Origin: an uncultured Eubacteriales bacterium
GTDB lineage: Bacteria; Bacillota; Clostridia; Oscillospirales; UBA644
Direction: 5' to 3'
Length of the DNA stretch: 64,000 nucleotides
Assembly: GCA_934438175.1 (NCBI GenBank)
Contig: CAKSBH010000001.1
Coordinates: 124,001 to 188,000 of the forward strand
The notes beneath the pieces were generated by a model. That model had not been told where the DNA came from. It saw nothing but the letters and a program-made list of their open reading frames with translations, and made no database searches. A program made the translations under genes and the position numbers. This document shows, one piece after another, positions 16,689 to 26,038 of this stretch (position 1 is the first letter of the stretch; every line of letters starts with the position of its first letter).

Positions 16689-17387
16689 GTGGAATTGAAA
16701 ATCGGTATCTGCGATGACGATGCGGTCCAGGTGGTGTTGACGAAAACGCTGACGGAGCAATGGGCGCAGGAGCAGGGACACCATGTCACCATAAAAACGT
16801 ATAAAAATGCGGAGGGGCTTCTGTTTGATTTCGAAGGCGAAAACGATTTTGACATCCTTCTGCTTGATATTGAAATGGGCAATATGGATGGTGTGACGCT
16901 TGCAAAAAGTATCCGGAAGAAAAGTGAAACCGTACAAATCGTTTTTATTACGGGCTATTCCGATTATATAAGCGATGGGTATGATGTGGCGGCGCTTCAT
17001 TATCTGATGAAGCCGCTGAAACGCGAAAAACTTTCTGAGGTTCTTTCCCGTGCCGCGGCGAAGATTACAAAGAACGGGAAGATGATTACGCTGAAGACCG
17101 CCGATGAGATCATCCGTCTGCCCATCCGTGAGATAAAATACATTGATGTCTACAAAAACAACATCACCATCCATGCGAAACGTGAGATTACCGTACGGAA
17201 GACGCTTTCGGAGATTGAAACCGAGCTGGACGGAAGATTTTTCCGAACAGGCAGGCAAAGCATTATAAACCTCGATTACGTCCGGCGGACGACAAAGAGC
17301 AGCGTCACGCTGGCGGGTGGAGAAGAGATTCCTCTTCCGCGTAACGCATACGAAGCAATCAATCGTGCGATCATTGCCATGAAATAA
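16689..17387 (+). CDS. LytTR-family response regulator
   Basis: 232 residues: receiver domain 1-120 with acidic pocket CDDD near residue 9, phospho-acceptor Asp in ILLLDIEMGNMDG, and conserved Lys in YLMKPLKREKL; LytTR DNA-binding domain about 135-232 (IKYIDVYKNNITIHA, FFRTGRQSIINLDYV). LytTR regulators act with AgrC-like kinases in peptide sensing. Translation starts at GTG 16689 after a G-rich site. The kinase gene follows after 9 bases, and an ABC exporter pair lies downstream as the likely target. Confidence 0.92.
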   Translation: MELKIGICDDDAVQVVLTKTLTEQWAQEQGHHVTIKTYKNAEGLLFDFEGENDFDILLLDIEMGNMDGVTLAKSIRKKSETVQIVFITGYSDYISDGYDVAALHYLMKPLKREKLSEVLSRAAAKITKNGKMITLKTADEIIRLPIREIKYIDVYKNNITIHAKREITVRKTLSEIETELDGRFFRTGRQSIINLDYVRRTTKSSVTLAGGEEIPLPRNAYEAINRAIIAMK

Positions 17388-17396
17388 GGGGACAGC

Positions 17397-18053
17397 ATGA
17401 GGAAAAACGATAAAAGAGTTGCCGAATACCAGCGGGAGTTGATTGAAACGCATTATGCCGAGGTGGAAACGATGTACCGGCAGATGCGGCGCTGGCGGCA
17501 TGATTACCGCAACCATATCGGCGTGATGAAGGCATATGCGGAAAGCGGAAATCTTGAGGCAATCAAAAAATATCTCGACGAACTTGACACCGATCTGAAC
17601 ACCGTGGACACGGTGTTCAAAACGGGTAATGCCATGGCGGACGCGATTCTCAACAGCAAAATTTCGCTTGCAAAATCCAGAGGGATCGATGTGAAGGCAA
17701 CGGCGTACATTCCCGTTGCACTGAGAATCAGCGACCTTGACCTTTGTGTTATTCTGGGGAATCTTTTTGACAACGCCATCGAGGCAAGTGCCGCGCTGCC
17801 GGAGGAACAGCGTCTCATCCGTGTCTATATGGATATGAAGGAAACACAGCTCTATATCTCCTTTACCAATTTTACGGCAGGGAAAAAGATGCGGAAGAAA
17901 AACGGGCTTTTCTCCTCCACCAAACGGGAGGGCTCGCACGGTTTCGGGCTTGTCAGCATCGATGAGGTGGTTCATAAATACGGCGGGTATCTTTCCCGCA
18001 ACAGTGAGGACGGTGCTTTCACAACAGAAATTCTGCTTCCGCAGGACGGATGA
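17397..18053 (+). CDS. GHKL (AgrC-like) histidine kinase lacking a membrane sensor
   Basis: 218 residues. The phospho-acceptor motif RHDYRNHIGVM is at about residue 39, with the GHKL ATPase N box (LFDNAIEAS) and G box (SHGFGLVSIDEV) following. AgrC-type kinases normally have six membrane spans in front; here the protein starts almost directly at the dimerisation helix and is entirely soluble. AAGGGGAC precedes ATG 17397 and no upstream membrane segment is encoded. It must therefore sense a cytoplasmic cue or partner, possibly the downstream transporter. Confidence 0.88.
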   Translation: MRKNDKRVAEYQRELIETHYAEVETMYRQMRRWRHDYRNHIGVMKAYAESGNLEAIKKYLDELDTDLNTVDTVFKTGNAMADAILNSKISLAKSRGIDVKATAYIPVALRISDLDLCVILGNLFDNAIEASAALPEEQRLIRVYMDMKETQLYISFTNFTAGKKMRKKNGLFSSTKREGSHGFGLVSIDEVVHKYGGYLSRNSEDGAFTTEILLPQDG

Positions 18054-18074
18054 TTCTGCATTTCATCACAAAAT

Positions 18075-18115
18075 AAAAGCGATTCGTCACAAAAAAGCGC
18101 CGAGTCGCTTTTTTT
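18075..18115 (+). terminator. Terminator or attenuator before the ABC genes
   Basis: AAAAGCGATTCG / CGAGTCGCTTTT hairpin (one mismatch) followed by TTTTTTT. It lies between the two-component genes and the ABC exporter, so it ends the first transcript or attenuates read-through. A possible -10 (TACAAT) follows it. Confidence 0.7.
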
Positions 18116-18157
18116 GTGATACAATGCAGCCGTAATCCGGAAAGGGAGGGAAAAACC

Positions 18158-20005
18158 TTGGCAAAAGAAGAAAGAAAAAAGGAAAAGCCGAAGTACAACA
18201 TGTGGCAGAACAGCTGCTGGATGATCGGCATGGCGTGGAAAATCAAGGAGAAAAAGGTTCTCTTTCTCTGCCTTGCACAGGTTGTGATTGCACTGGGGCT
18301 GAATCTGGTCTCGCTTTTCATTTCTCCGGCAATCATTTCTGCCGTGGAAACGCAGAAGCCGCTGATGTACCTTCTTGTTACGATTTTTGTTTTCATCGGC
18401 GCAATGATGGTTCTGAATGCTGCGAATTCGTATGTCAATCAGAATACGCTGTACGGGCGTATCTCGCTGAGAAAATATATCGACGGTCTGATGTCACGCA
18501 AGATGATGACAACTTCTTACCCCAATACGGAAAAGAAAGAACTCCGCGACCTGGTAAACAGTGCGCGTAAAGCGGTTATGAACAACCGTGCCGCAGGAGA
18601 AGCCATATGGGACACGCTTGTTCAGTGTTTGCAGGGTATTCTCGGATTCATAATCTACCTGGCAATGCTTTCCGTGCTTGACCTCTGGGTCGTTGTTGTT
18701 GTGCTTGCCACGTCGGTTGCCGGTTTTTTTGTGAATCAAAGAACCGGCGGATTCGCCTACCGGCACCGCACCGAGTTTTCCGAGCAGGAGCGGAAAATGG
18801 ATTATGTGAACGATGTGGGTTCGAGATCCGAATACGCAAAAGATCTGCGCATTTTCGGCGTGAAGCCATGGCTTACGGAAATTTACGATAAAGCAAAAGA
18901 TCTTGTCCTTGCTCTCAAGCGCCGGGAACAGAACATCAATCTGATCGGCTCCGTTTCGGATATCGTTCTGACGTTTCTCCGCAACGGCATCGCGTATGTG
19001 TATCTGATTCGTATGGCAATCGGCGGGAATCTTTCCGCTGCGGAATTCATTCTTTATTTTTCTGCATTTGACAATTTCACAAACTGGGTTCAGCGGATCC
19101 TCGAACATGTAAATACGCTGTATCGGCAGAGTCTTGATCTTTCAACCGTCCGTGAGATGATTGAATATCCCGAGATGTTCCGGTTTGAGGATGGCGAGCC
19201 GCTTACCGTCGACCCGGAGGGCAAATATGAGATCCGGCTGGAAAACGTCACCTTCCGTTATCCCGAAACGGAAAGAGATGTGTTGAAAAACATCAATCTC
19301 GTTCTTCATTCGGGAGAAAAGCTTGCGGTGGTCGGTATGAACGGTGCGGGAAAAACAACGCTGGTCCGCCTGATCTGCGGCTTTTATGACCCGACGGAGG
19401 GCAGGGTGCTGCTGAACGGCGAGGATATCAGGAAATACAATCGCCGCGATTATTACAAGTTTTTTTCCGCGGTGTTTCAGGATTTTGACGTCATTGCCGC
19501 AACCATCGCGCAGAACATTGCGCAGGATATGGACGGCAACATCGACCAGGAAGCCGTTCGTCGCTGTGCCGCGAATGCGGGACTTTGCGAGAAGATCGAA
19601 TCCCTTCCCAAGAAGTACGATACCATGCTTGTGCGCGATGTTTATGACGATGCGGTTGCGCTTTCGGGCGGTGAGACACAACGGCTGATGCTTGCCCGTG
19701 CACTTTATAAGAATGCGCCGATGCTCATCCTCGATGAACCGACAGCGGCTCTTGATCCGATTGCCGAAGCGGACATGTACAGCAAATACAACGCCATGGC
19801 AGAGGGACGCTCTTCCATCTACATTTCTCACCGCCTTGCTTCCACAAGATTCTGTGACCGGATCATTCTCCTCGACGGCAGCGTTATTGCCGAAGAGGGC
19901 ACACACGATGAGTTGATGGCAAAGGGCGGAAAATACAAAGAATTTTTCGAGGTCCAGAGCCGGTACTATCAGGACGGGGGTGAAGAAAATGAAAAAGAAA
20001 ACTGA
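18158..20005 (+). CDS. ABC exporter half-transporter, first subunit
   Basis: 615 residues: N-terminal six-helix exporter domain, then an ATPase domain with Walker A GMNGAGKTT, signature ALSGGETQRL, Walker B MLILDEPTAALD and H-loop YISHRLAS. TTG 18158 is the best start, 7 bases after GGGAGGG; the frame continues upstream without a site. It pairs with the next gene, with which it overlaps by 17 bases, as a heterodimeric exporter. Substrate unknown; position behind a LytTR/GHKL pair suggests peptide or antibiotic efflux or sensing. Confidence 0.87.
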   Translation: MAKEERKKEKPKYNMWQNSCWMIGMAWKIKEKKVLFLCLAQVVIALGLNLVSLFISPAIISAVETQKPLMYLLVTIFVFIGAMMVLNAANSYVNQNTLYGRISLRKYIDGLMSRKMMTTSYPNTEKKELRDLVNSARKAVMNNRAAGEAIWDTLVQCLQGILGFIIYLAMLSVLDLWVVVVVLATSVAGFFVNQRTGGFAYRHRTEFSEQERKMDYVNDVGSRSEYAKDLRIFGVKPWLTEIYDKAKDLVLALKRREQNINLIGSVSDIVLTFLRNGIAYVYLIRMAIGGNLSAAEFILYFSAFDNFTNWVQRILEHVNTLYRQSLDLSTVREMIEYPEMFRFEDGEPLTVDPEGKYEIRLENVTFRYPETERDVLKNINLVLHSGEKLAVVGMNGAGKTTLVRLICGFYDPTEGRVLLNGEDIRKYNRRDYYKFFSAVFQDFDVIAATIAQNIAQDMDGNIDQEAVRRCAANAGLCEKIESLPKKYDTMLVRDVYDDAVALSGGETQRLMLARALYKNAPMLILDEPTAALDPIAEADMYSKYNAMAEGRSSIYISHRLASTRFCDRIILLDGSVIAEEGTHDELMAKGGKYKEFFEVQSRYYQDGGEENEKEN

Positions 20006-21884
20006 AAAAACATCCCGGATGTCCCGTCGGGAGGCAGCAAAAATGACTCTCCGCGGCCTGCGGGTGCTTTATCGGGAAAATCCGCAATCGATCACGGCGC
20101 AGATTCTCGATGTAGTCTGGTCGGCATTGACGCCGTATGTGGGCATTTACCTTTCGGCGTTGATCATCGGTGAACTTGCGGGTGGCAGAGACCCCGAAAA
20201 GCTGAAGATGTATGTGCTTCTTGCGCTGGTTTCCGCCGCCGTGATTGCGCTCGTTTCCGCTTTTATAAAACGGGCGCGCAATGTTTACGGACAGGTCAAA
20301 TTGTATTCGCTGGATAAGCTGTATCGCGACAAGTTCATGGATATGGACTATGCGGATGTTGACAATGGTGAGACGCACATTCTTTATGATAAAATCTGCC
20401 AGCATGCAAACGCAAACGGCGGAGGAATTTTCAAAGTTGAATGGTATTTTATCGGTCTGATCTCCTCGGTGACAACGCTCGTCGGCGGTATCGCGATGAC
20501 GGTAACACTTTTTCTGCGCCGGGTCCCCGAGAGTGCCGGCGGGCTTGTTGTACTGAACAGTCCGTTCTGCATACTCGGAATCATCGCGGTTCTGATTCTC
20601 GGCACGTATCTTTCTCCGGTGATTAAAAACCGGATTGGCAGATTTTATGCCAAAAACGCGGATAAGCATAATTTTGCCAATCAGCTGTTCGGCTTTTTTG
20701 AAGGACTGTCCTATCAGAGCAAATGGATGTCCGATGTCCGTATCTATCGTCAGGACCGATTTTCAGAAAAGTTTTTTACGAGCAAAGACGATGTTTTTCA
20801 TTCCAACGGTTTTTACGCCAAAGCCGCGCGTACAAAGCTCGGTCCTCTTGATATGGCTTCCAGTGTGGTATCGGTTCTCCTTACGGGCTTTGTTTATGTT
20901 TTTGTCTGCCTCAAGGCATGGGCGGGAGCGTTCGGCGTCGGCGAGATTACGCAGTATATCGGTTCTCTCACCCGGGTTTCGGATGCAATCAGCAAAACGA
21001 TTTGGTATCTCGGGGAACTTCGCAACAATGCGGAGGTTCTCAAACTTACCTTTGATTTTCTCGATATCCCGAATAAAATGTATCAGGGCTCGCTTACCGT
21101 GGAGAAGCGTATGGACAACGATTATGAGATTGAATTCCGCGATGTTTCTTTCCGGTATCCCGGTAGTGAAACGGATGCGCTGCGCCATATCTCCTTCAAA
21201 TTCAACATCGGCGAAAAACTTGCCGTGGTAGGACGGAACGGCAGCGGCAAGACGACCTTTATCAAACTTCTGTGCCGTCTTTACGATCCGGATGAGGGCG
21301 AAATCCTTCTCAACGGGATCAACATCAAGAAGTACAATTATTTGGATTATATTTCTGTTTTTTCCGTCGTGTTTCAGGATTTCCGTCTGTTTGCCCTGCC
21401 TCTCGGACAAAATGTCGCGATCAAATCGGATTACGATCCGGAGAAGGTCAACACTTGCCTCAGAAAGGCAGGATTCGTGCCGGACCGTGAAAAAATGCCC
21501 TTGGGACTTGATACGTATCTTTACAAAAATCTTGAGAAAGACGGCGTCAATGTCTCGGGCGGCGAGGCACAGAAAATTGCCATTGCCCGCGCACTTTACA
21601 AAAACGCTCCGTTTATCATTCTCGATGAACCCACAGCGGCACTTGACCCGATTGCCGAATCCGAGATCTATTCGAAGTTCAGCGAAATGGTAACAGACCG
21701 GACGGCGGTCTATATCAGTCACCGGCTTTCTTCCTGCCGCTTCTGCGATAAGATCGCCGTGTTTGACGGCGGATCGGTGGTTCAGATCGGTACGCATGAG
21801 GCACTTCTTTCCGATCCGGAGGGGAAATATTATGAGCTGTGGAATGCTCAGGCGCAATATTACAAGGAAGAAGCCGTGAAATAG
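19989..21884 (+). CDS. ABC exporter half-transporter, second subunit
   Basis: 631 residues with N-terminal transmembrane domain and ATPase domain: Walker A GRNGSGKTT, signature VSGGEAQKI, Walker B FIILDEPTAALD, H-loop YISHRLSS. It is paralogous to its upstream partner. Its start (ATG 19989, after AGGACGGGGG) lies inside the end of the first gene, giving translational coupling. GTG 19980 is an alternative start. Together the two form a type IV exporter in the membrane. Confidence 0.88.
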   Translation: MKKKTEKTSRMSRREAAKMTLRGLRVLYRENPQSITAQILDVVWSALTPYVGIYLSALIIGELAGGRDPEKLKMYVLLALVSAAVIALVSAFIKRARNVYGQVKLYSLDKLYRDKFMDMDYADVDNGETHILYDKICQHANANGGGIFKVEWYFIGLISSVTTLVGGIAMTVTLFLRRVPESAGGLVVLNSPFCILGIIAVLILGTYLSPVIKNRIGRFYAKNADKHNFANQLFGFFEGLSYQSKWMSDVRIYRQDRFSEKFFTSKDDVFHSNGFYAKAARTKLGPLDMASSVVSVLLTGFVYVFVCLKAWAGAFGVGEITQYIGSLTRVSDAISKTIWYLGELRNNAEVLKLTFDFLDIPNKMYQGSLTVEKRMDNDYEIEFRDVSFRYPGSETDALRHISFKFNIGEKLAVVGRNGSGKTTFIKLLCRLYDPDEGEILLNGINIKKYNYLDYISVFSVVFQDFRLFALPLGQNVAIKSDYDPEKVNTCLRKAGFVPDREKMPLGLDTYLYKNLEKDGVNVSGGEAQKIAIARALYKNAPFIILDEPTAALDPIAESEIYSKFSEMVTDRTAVYISHRLSSCRFCDKIAVFDGGSVVQIGTHEALLSDPEGKYYELWNAQAQYYKEEAVK

Positions 21885-21914
21885 ATTTCTTCCGGCAGAT
21901 TTTTTACAAGTGAA

Positions 21915-21970
21915 ACAGGAGCAGTTCGCCCCCAAAAACGGGGACGGATTGCTCCTGTCGTGTTTGATTT
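21915..21970 (+). terminator. Terminator of the ABC exporter genes
   Basis: ACAGGAGCA (21915-21923) pairs with TGCTCCTGT (21950-21958) around a G/C-rich inner loop; TTTGATTTT follows. Confidence 0.65.
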
Positions 21971-22044
21971 TCGCTGTGGCAAAGATTCGGCTGCCTGCGT
22001 AAAACTTTTCTCGGCGACAACAAGGACGGGTGGGCGTGATCTTG

Positions 22045-22073
22045 TTGACAAGCGAATCAATTTGTGATATGAT
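22045..22073 (+). promoter_or_regulatory. Sigma-A promoter upstream of the histidine phosphatase
   Basis: TTGACA, 17-base spacer, TATGAT; leaves a leader of about 165 bases. Confidence 0.75.
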
Positions 22074-22241
22074 TGCACCGATAAAAATGCGGTTGCATAT
22101 GCTTCCCAATTCGGAAAACAAAGAGAAGATGTTTTCCACAGCAATTTTTTCCGGTTCTGCCTGCAAGGAGGAACCGGATCGGGACCGATGTCCTCCGTTC
22201 TTCCGGGAATGAGGATCGGGAAATCTTTGATGGGAGAACTT

Positions 22242-22844
22242 ATGAAAACGATCATTCTGGTCAGACATTCAGAACCAATAAAAGACAGAACCCTGCCGAC
22301 CGAGGAACTCCCGCTTTCCGGGTGTGGGCATCGGAAGGCACAGACATTGTTTTCTCTTGATGTTTTCCGTCCGGTTCAAACGGTTTACACTTCGCCTTAT
22401 CGGCGTGCGTACAGCACGGCAGAAGCGTTGAGTGAGCATTTGATTGTTCTGAAGCGGCTTCGTGAGCGTGAGCTTGGAGATTCTGAAACCCTTCATGCCG
22501 AGTTCTGGAGCCGTCAATACGCCGATCACGATTATAAAAACGTGAACGGCGAGTCACTGAACGATACCGGAGAAAGAATGATGTCTGCCATGAAGGAGAT
22601 TCTTTCGGCAATGCAGGACGGAACTACCGTTGCTGTCGTTTCTCATGCCGCGGCAATCTGTTCGTTCCTTCTGAACTGGTGTTCCGTTGAAGTGACAGAC
22701 AAACAGAAGAAATTGCGCAGGATCCGGCATCACGGGACGGTTGTGCTGAACGGTGAGATCGCAACCCCCAGTGCGTTTGTTCTTGTATTCGAGAAGGAAC
22801 AGCTGGTTCGGATAAAATATATTGATGCAAAGGCGTGCGGATGA
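22242..22844 (+). CDS. Histidine phosphatase (phosphoglycerate mutase-like) protein
   Basis: 200 residues. The catalytic LVRHSEPI motif at the N-terminus resembles the RHGE/RHG phosphohistidine motif (H of RHS accepts phosphate), YTSPYRRAYSTAEAL carries the conserved Arg, and VAVVSHAAAICSFLL supplies the second catalytic His. Such proteins dephosphorylate small metabolites or proteins. Ser replaces the usual Gly after RH, a tolerated change. TGGGAGA precedes ATG 22242. It is followed by an MFS transporter after about 200 bases. Confidence 0.85.
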   Translation: MKTIILVRHSEPIKDRTLPTEELPLSGCGHRKAQTLFSLDVFRPVQTVYTSPYRRAYSTAEALSEHLIVLKRLRERELGDSETLHAEFWSRQYADHDYKNVNGESLNDTGERMMSAMKEILSAMQDGTTVAVVSHAAAICSFLLNWCSVEVTDKQKKLRRIRHHGTVVLNGEIATPSAFVLVFEKEQLVRIKYIDAKACG

Positions 22845-23048
22845 AGCCGGGGATGGAAACCGGAGAATGCAGCGTCCTCCATTTCCAAAAGAATCATAAA
22901 CGATTGGAAGGAATATGGATGAGCCCTCTGTCCGGAATCCGCTCGTCGCACTCCGGGGACTTTCTTCGTGAAACCGATCCGACCGGGCTTTGCGTCAAAA
23001 AGAGTTTCCGGCGGTTTTTCATACAGGGTTTGAGAGGACAAAGTATTG

Positions 23049-24245
23049 ATGGAACAGAAAAATTACAAAAAAACATTGATCGCCTGCTATATCGGATTTA
23101 TTACGCAGGCGATTGTTGCGAATTTTACGCCGCTGCTATTTTTACGGTTTCATGCCGAATTCAACATCCCGATCGGTCAGATTGCTCTGATTTCCACGGT
23201 TTTTTATGTTGCGCAGATTCTTGTGGATGTCTTTTGTGCAAAATTTGTTGACCGCATCGGATACCGGAAATGCGTGGTTGCCTCGCAGATTGCCTCCTCT
23301 GTCGGTCTGGTTCTGTTGGCTTTTTTGCCAAATCTGCTTCCTGACCGTCTTGCGGGAATTCTGATCAGCGTGGTTCTTTATGCTGTAGGAAGCGGTCTGG
23401 TTGAGGTTCTGGTAAGCCCGATTGTGGAAGCGTGTCCTTTTGAGAACAAAAGCAGTGTTATGAGCTTGCTTCATTCCTTTTATTGCTGGGGCGCAGTCGG
23501 AGTCGTTTTGCTTTCCACGCTGTTTTTTACGCTGTTCGGCATCGGAAACTGGAGGATTGCCGCCTGCCTTTGGGCGATTCTTCCGCTTGTCAATGCATAT
23601 AACTTTTCCGTGTGCCCGATCGAGCGCCTGACAGAAGACGGCAAAGGAATGACGATCCGGGAATTGCTGAGCAAGCCCGCATTCTGGATTTTTCTTCTTC
23701 TGATGATCGGTGCCGGCGCAAGCGAAGCCGCCATGGCACAGTGGGCATCTGCTTTCGTTGAATCCGCTCTGGGCTTTTCAAAAAGCATCGGGGATCTGAT
23801 CGGTCCGTGTATCTTTGCGGCAATGATGGGATTCAGCCGTATTCTTTACGGCAAATTCGGTCATAAGATCAATCTGCCGGATTTTATGCTGGGGTCGGGA
23901 ATTCTGTGTCTGATCTGCTATCTGCTGACCGCTGTTTCTTCCGGTCCGGTCTGGGGATTGTTGGGTTGTATCTTCTGCGGATTCTCCGTCGGCATTCTGT
24001 GGCCGGGCTCCATCAGCATTTCTTCGGCAAGAATGCCTCTGGGCGGAACGGCGCTGTTTGCCTTGCTTGCCATGGCGGGGGATCTGGGGGCTTCGATTGG
24101 TCCGAGCGTAATCGGAATCTTTACGCAGAACGCAAACGACAATATGCGGGCAGGAATGCTTGCCGGAACCATATTTCCGATTCTGCTGATTCTTGCGATT
24201 ATCGCAATCAAAATCTTTATTCCGTCGGGTAAGCGCGGAAAATAA
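23049..24245 (+). CDS. MFS transporter
   Basis: 398 residues with 12 likely membrane spans. The loop after the second span, CAKFVDRIGYRKCVVAS, matches the major-facilitator GxxxDRxGRR signature. Good similarity of layout to fucose/sugar-type clostridial MFS proteins is suggested by the early PLLFLRFHAEF segment, but the substrate cannot be assigned. ATG 23049 follows GAGAGGA; an overlapping TTG at 23046 is less likely. It converges on the LysR gene with only 5 bases between stops. Confidence 0.85.
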   Translation: MEQKNYKKTLIACYIGFITQAIVANFTPLLFLRFHAEFNIPIGQIALISTVFYVAQILVDVFCAKFVDRIGYRKCVVASQIASSVGLVLLAFLPNLLPDRLAGILISVVLYAVGSGLVEVLVSPIVEACPFENKSSVMSLLHSFYCWGAVGVVLLSTLFFTLFGIGNWRIAACLWAILPLVNAYNFSVCPIERLTEDGKGMTIRELLSKPAFWIFLLLMIGAGASEAAMAQWASAFVESALGFSKSIGDLIGPCIFAAMMGFSRILYGKFGHKINLPDFMLGSGILCLICYLLTAVSSGPVWGLLGCIFCGFSVGILWPGSISISSARMPLGGTALFALLAMAGDLGASIGPSVIGIFTQNANDNMRAGMLAGTIFPILLILAIIAIKIFIPSGKRGK

Positions 24246-24250
24246 AGAAC

Positions 24251-25117
24251 TTATGCCAGAAACTCATCCAGCAGTTTCTGTGCGATGGGGGAAAAGACCT
24301 GATATTTTTTCCAGATCAGGTACATCTTGTTTTCGAGTTTCGGCTCCAGCGGGCGGAAGACCAGCCCGTTTTCTTCGCTGGGCTGAATCAGGTGTTCAAA
24401 GGACAGCATCAGTCCCAGCCCCTCCTTGACGAAAATGCTTCCGTTATATGCAAGATTCGTGTTTCCCGTAAAGTTCAGCCGGCCTGCTTTTTTGCCGCAC
24501 CAGCGCGGAATATCCACTGCCACCGATTGCTCGGAGCAGATCAGTTCTTCCCCGTACAGATCGTCCACACGGACGGTCTGTTTTTCTGCAAGCGGATGGT
24601 CTTTCGGCAGAATGACGCCCCAGGTATCGGCACCGGGAATTTCCAGGTACTGATACCGGTCGGGATCCGGCGCTTCTACAATCACGCCGAAGTCGAGCAG
24701 CCCCCGGTCAAGGCGGTCAAGCACCACGGTGCGGTCTCCGCTGATGATGTGGTAGTGAAACAGCGGATAGCGCTGCCTGAAGTGACGGATTTTTCGCGCA
24801 ATGTGGGCAATGAGGCAGGATTCCGCGCAACCGAGATACACATCTCCGCCCTGCAGGTCGTCAATGGCTTTGAATTCTTCGGTTGTTTTGTCTACCATGT
24901 CGAGAATGTCTTCCGCGCGGCGGCGCAAAAGAATGCCTTCTTCGGTCAGCGAAACGCTGCGGCTTTTGCGACGGAACAACTTTTTGCCGAGTTCTTCCTC
25001 CAGTTCTTTCATCTGCTTGGAAAGTGCAGACTGCGAAACATGAAGAATTCCTGCGGCGGCGGTCATGCTGCCTTCTCTCGCAATTTCAAGGAAATAACGT
25101 AAAACCCGGATTTCCAT
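24251..25117 (-). CDS. LysR-family transcriptional regulator
   Basis: 288 residues. The N-terminal winged helix-turn-helix is clear (EIRVLRYFLEIAREGSMTAAAGILHVSQSALSKQMKELEEELG), followed by a LysR effector domain from about residue 90. GGAGGGG just upstream fixes the start at 25117. It diverges from the CMD-cupin/alcohol dehydrogenase operon, and a long palindrome between them fits an operator, so it most likely controls that redox operon. The effector is unknown, perhaps an aldehyde or electrophile. Confidence 0.93.
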   Translation of the reverse strand: MEIRVLRYFLEIAREGSMTAAAGILHVSQSALSKQMKELEEELGKKLFRRKSRSVSLTEEGILLRRRAEDILDMVDKTTEEFKAIDDLQGGDVYLGCAESCLIAHIARKIRHFRQRYPLFHYHIISGDRTVVLDRLDRGLLDFGVIVEAPDPDRYQYLEIPGADTWGVILPKDHPLAEKQTVRVDDLYGEELICSEQSVAVDIPRWCGKKAGRLNFTGNTNLAYNGSIFVKEGLGLMLSFEHLIQPSEENGLVFRPLEPKLENKMYLIWKKYQVFSPIAQKLLDEFLA

Positions 25118-25148
25118 AAACCCCTCCGTTTGTTTTTTCGACTTTATT

Positions 25149-25188
25149 ATATCGCAATATGATATTCCTGTCAATCATATCACGATAT
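25149..25188. promoter_or_regulatory. Probable LysR operator palindrome
   Basis: ATATCGCAATATGAT (25149-25163) and ATCATATCACGATAT (25174-25188) are inverted copies matching at 13 of 15 positions with a 10-base centre. It sits between the divergent LysR gene and the redox operon, just upstream of the latter's -35. Confidence 0.8.
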
Positions 25189-25201
25189 AAAATATGGATA
25201 T

Positions 25202-25230
25202 TTGTAAATTCATGTTTTTTGTGCTATAAT
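25202..25230 (+). promoter_or_regulatory. Promoter of the redox operon
   Basis: TTGTAA, 17-base spacer, TATAAT, 28 bases before ATG 25259, with the operator immediately upstream as expected for LysR activation. Confidence 0.83.
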
Positions 25231-25258
25231 AAAATCACAGAAAGGGAGCGTGAGATTT

Positions 25259-26035
25259 ATGAAAGAAAAAATCACACAGACGGCAGGGCGTATGCAGCTT
25301 GGCGACTTTGCCCCGCTGTTTGCCCATCTTAACGATGACGTACTGTTCGGTGAAGTATGGAATGCCGGTGCGATTGATCTGAAAACAAAATGCATCGTTA
25401 CCGTCGTTGCGCTGATGGCTTCCGGCGTGACCGATTCCTCACTGGGATATCATCTGCAAAACGTAAAAGCGCACGGCGTTACCAAAGAGGAGATTGCTGC
25501 AATCGTCACCCATGCGGGAATGTATGTCGGCTGGCCGAAGGCGTGGGCAGCTTTTCGGCTTGCCAAAGAGGTGTGGACCGAAGAATCCTCTGCCGCAACG
25601 GAAAAAGAATCTTATCAGAGCCGCATCTTTTTCCCCATCGGGGAACCGAACAACGCATTTGCCCGGTATTTTGTCGGGCAGAGTTATCTTGCGCCCGTTT
25701 CGACGGCGCAGGTTCCGATTTTTAACGTCACCTTTGAGCCGGGCTGCCGTAACAACTGGCATATCCATCATGCAAAAAGCGGCGGCGGACAGATGCTTCT
25801 CTGTGTCGGCGGACGCGGTTTTTATCAGGAGTGGGGCAGAGCCCCGATTGAAATGACTCCCGGAACGGTAATCAACATCCCCGAGGGCGTCAAACACTGG
25901 CACGGTGCGGCGGCAGACGAATGGTTTTCGCATCTTGCCGTGGAGGTTCCGGGTGAGGACGCGAAAACCGAATGGCTGGAGCCGGTTGATGACGAAGCGT
26001 ACCGGTGTGCGGTCACACCGGATCAGGCGGAATGA
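25259..26035 (+). CDS. Carboxymuconolactone decarboxylase-like domain fused to a cupin
   Basis: 258 residues. Residues 1-105 are a CMD/AhpD-like domain (KCIVTVVALMASGVTDSSLGYHL, then EEIAAIVTHAGMYVGWPKAWAAF), but the CxxC of AhpD is not present. Residues about 130-250 are a cupin with metal ligands in NNWHIHHA (two His), QMLLCVGGRGFYQEW and GVKHWHG. Such fusions occur in LysR-controlled oxidoreductase operons and are thought to detoxify or rearrange reactive carbonyl compounds. ATG 25259 follows AAGGGAG. First gene of the operon. Confidence 0.85.
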   Translation: MKEKITQTAGRMQLGDFAPLFAHLNDDVLFGEVWNAGAIDLKTKCIVTVVALMASGVTDSSLGYHLQNVKAHGVTKEEIAAIVTHAGMYVGWPKAWAAFRLAKEVWTEESSAATEKESYQSRIFFPIGEPNNAFARYFVGQSYLAPVSTAQVPIFNVTFEPGCRNNWHIHHAKSGGGQMLLCVGGRGFYQEWGRAPIEMTPGTVINIPEGVKHWHGAAADEWFSHLAVEVPGEDAKTEWLEPVDDEAYRCAVTPDQAE

Positions 26036-26038
26036 ACG

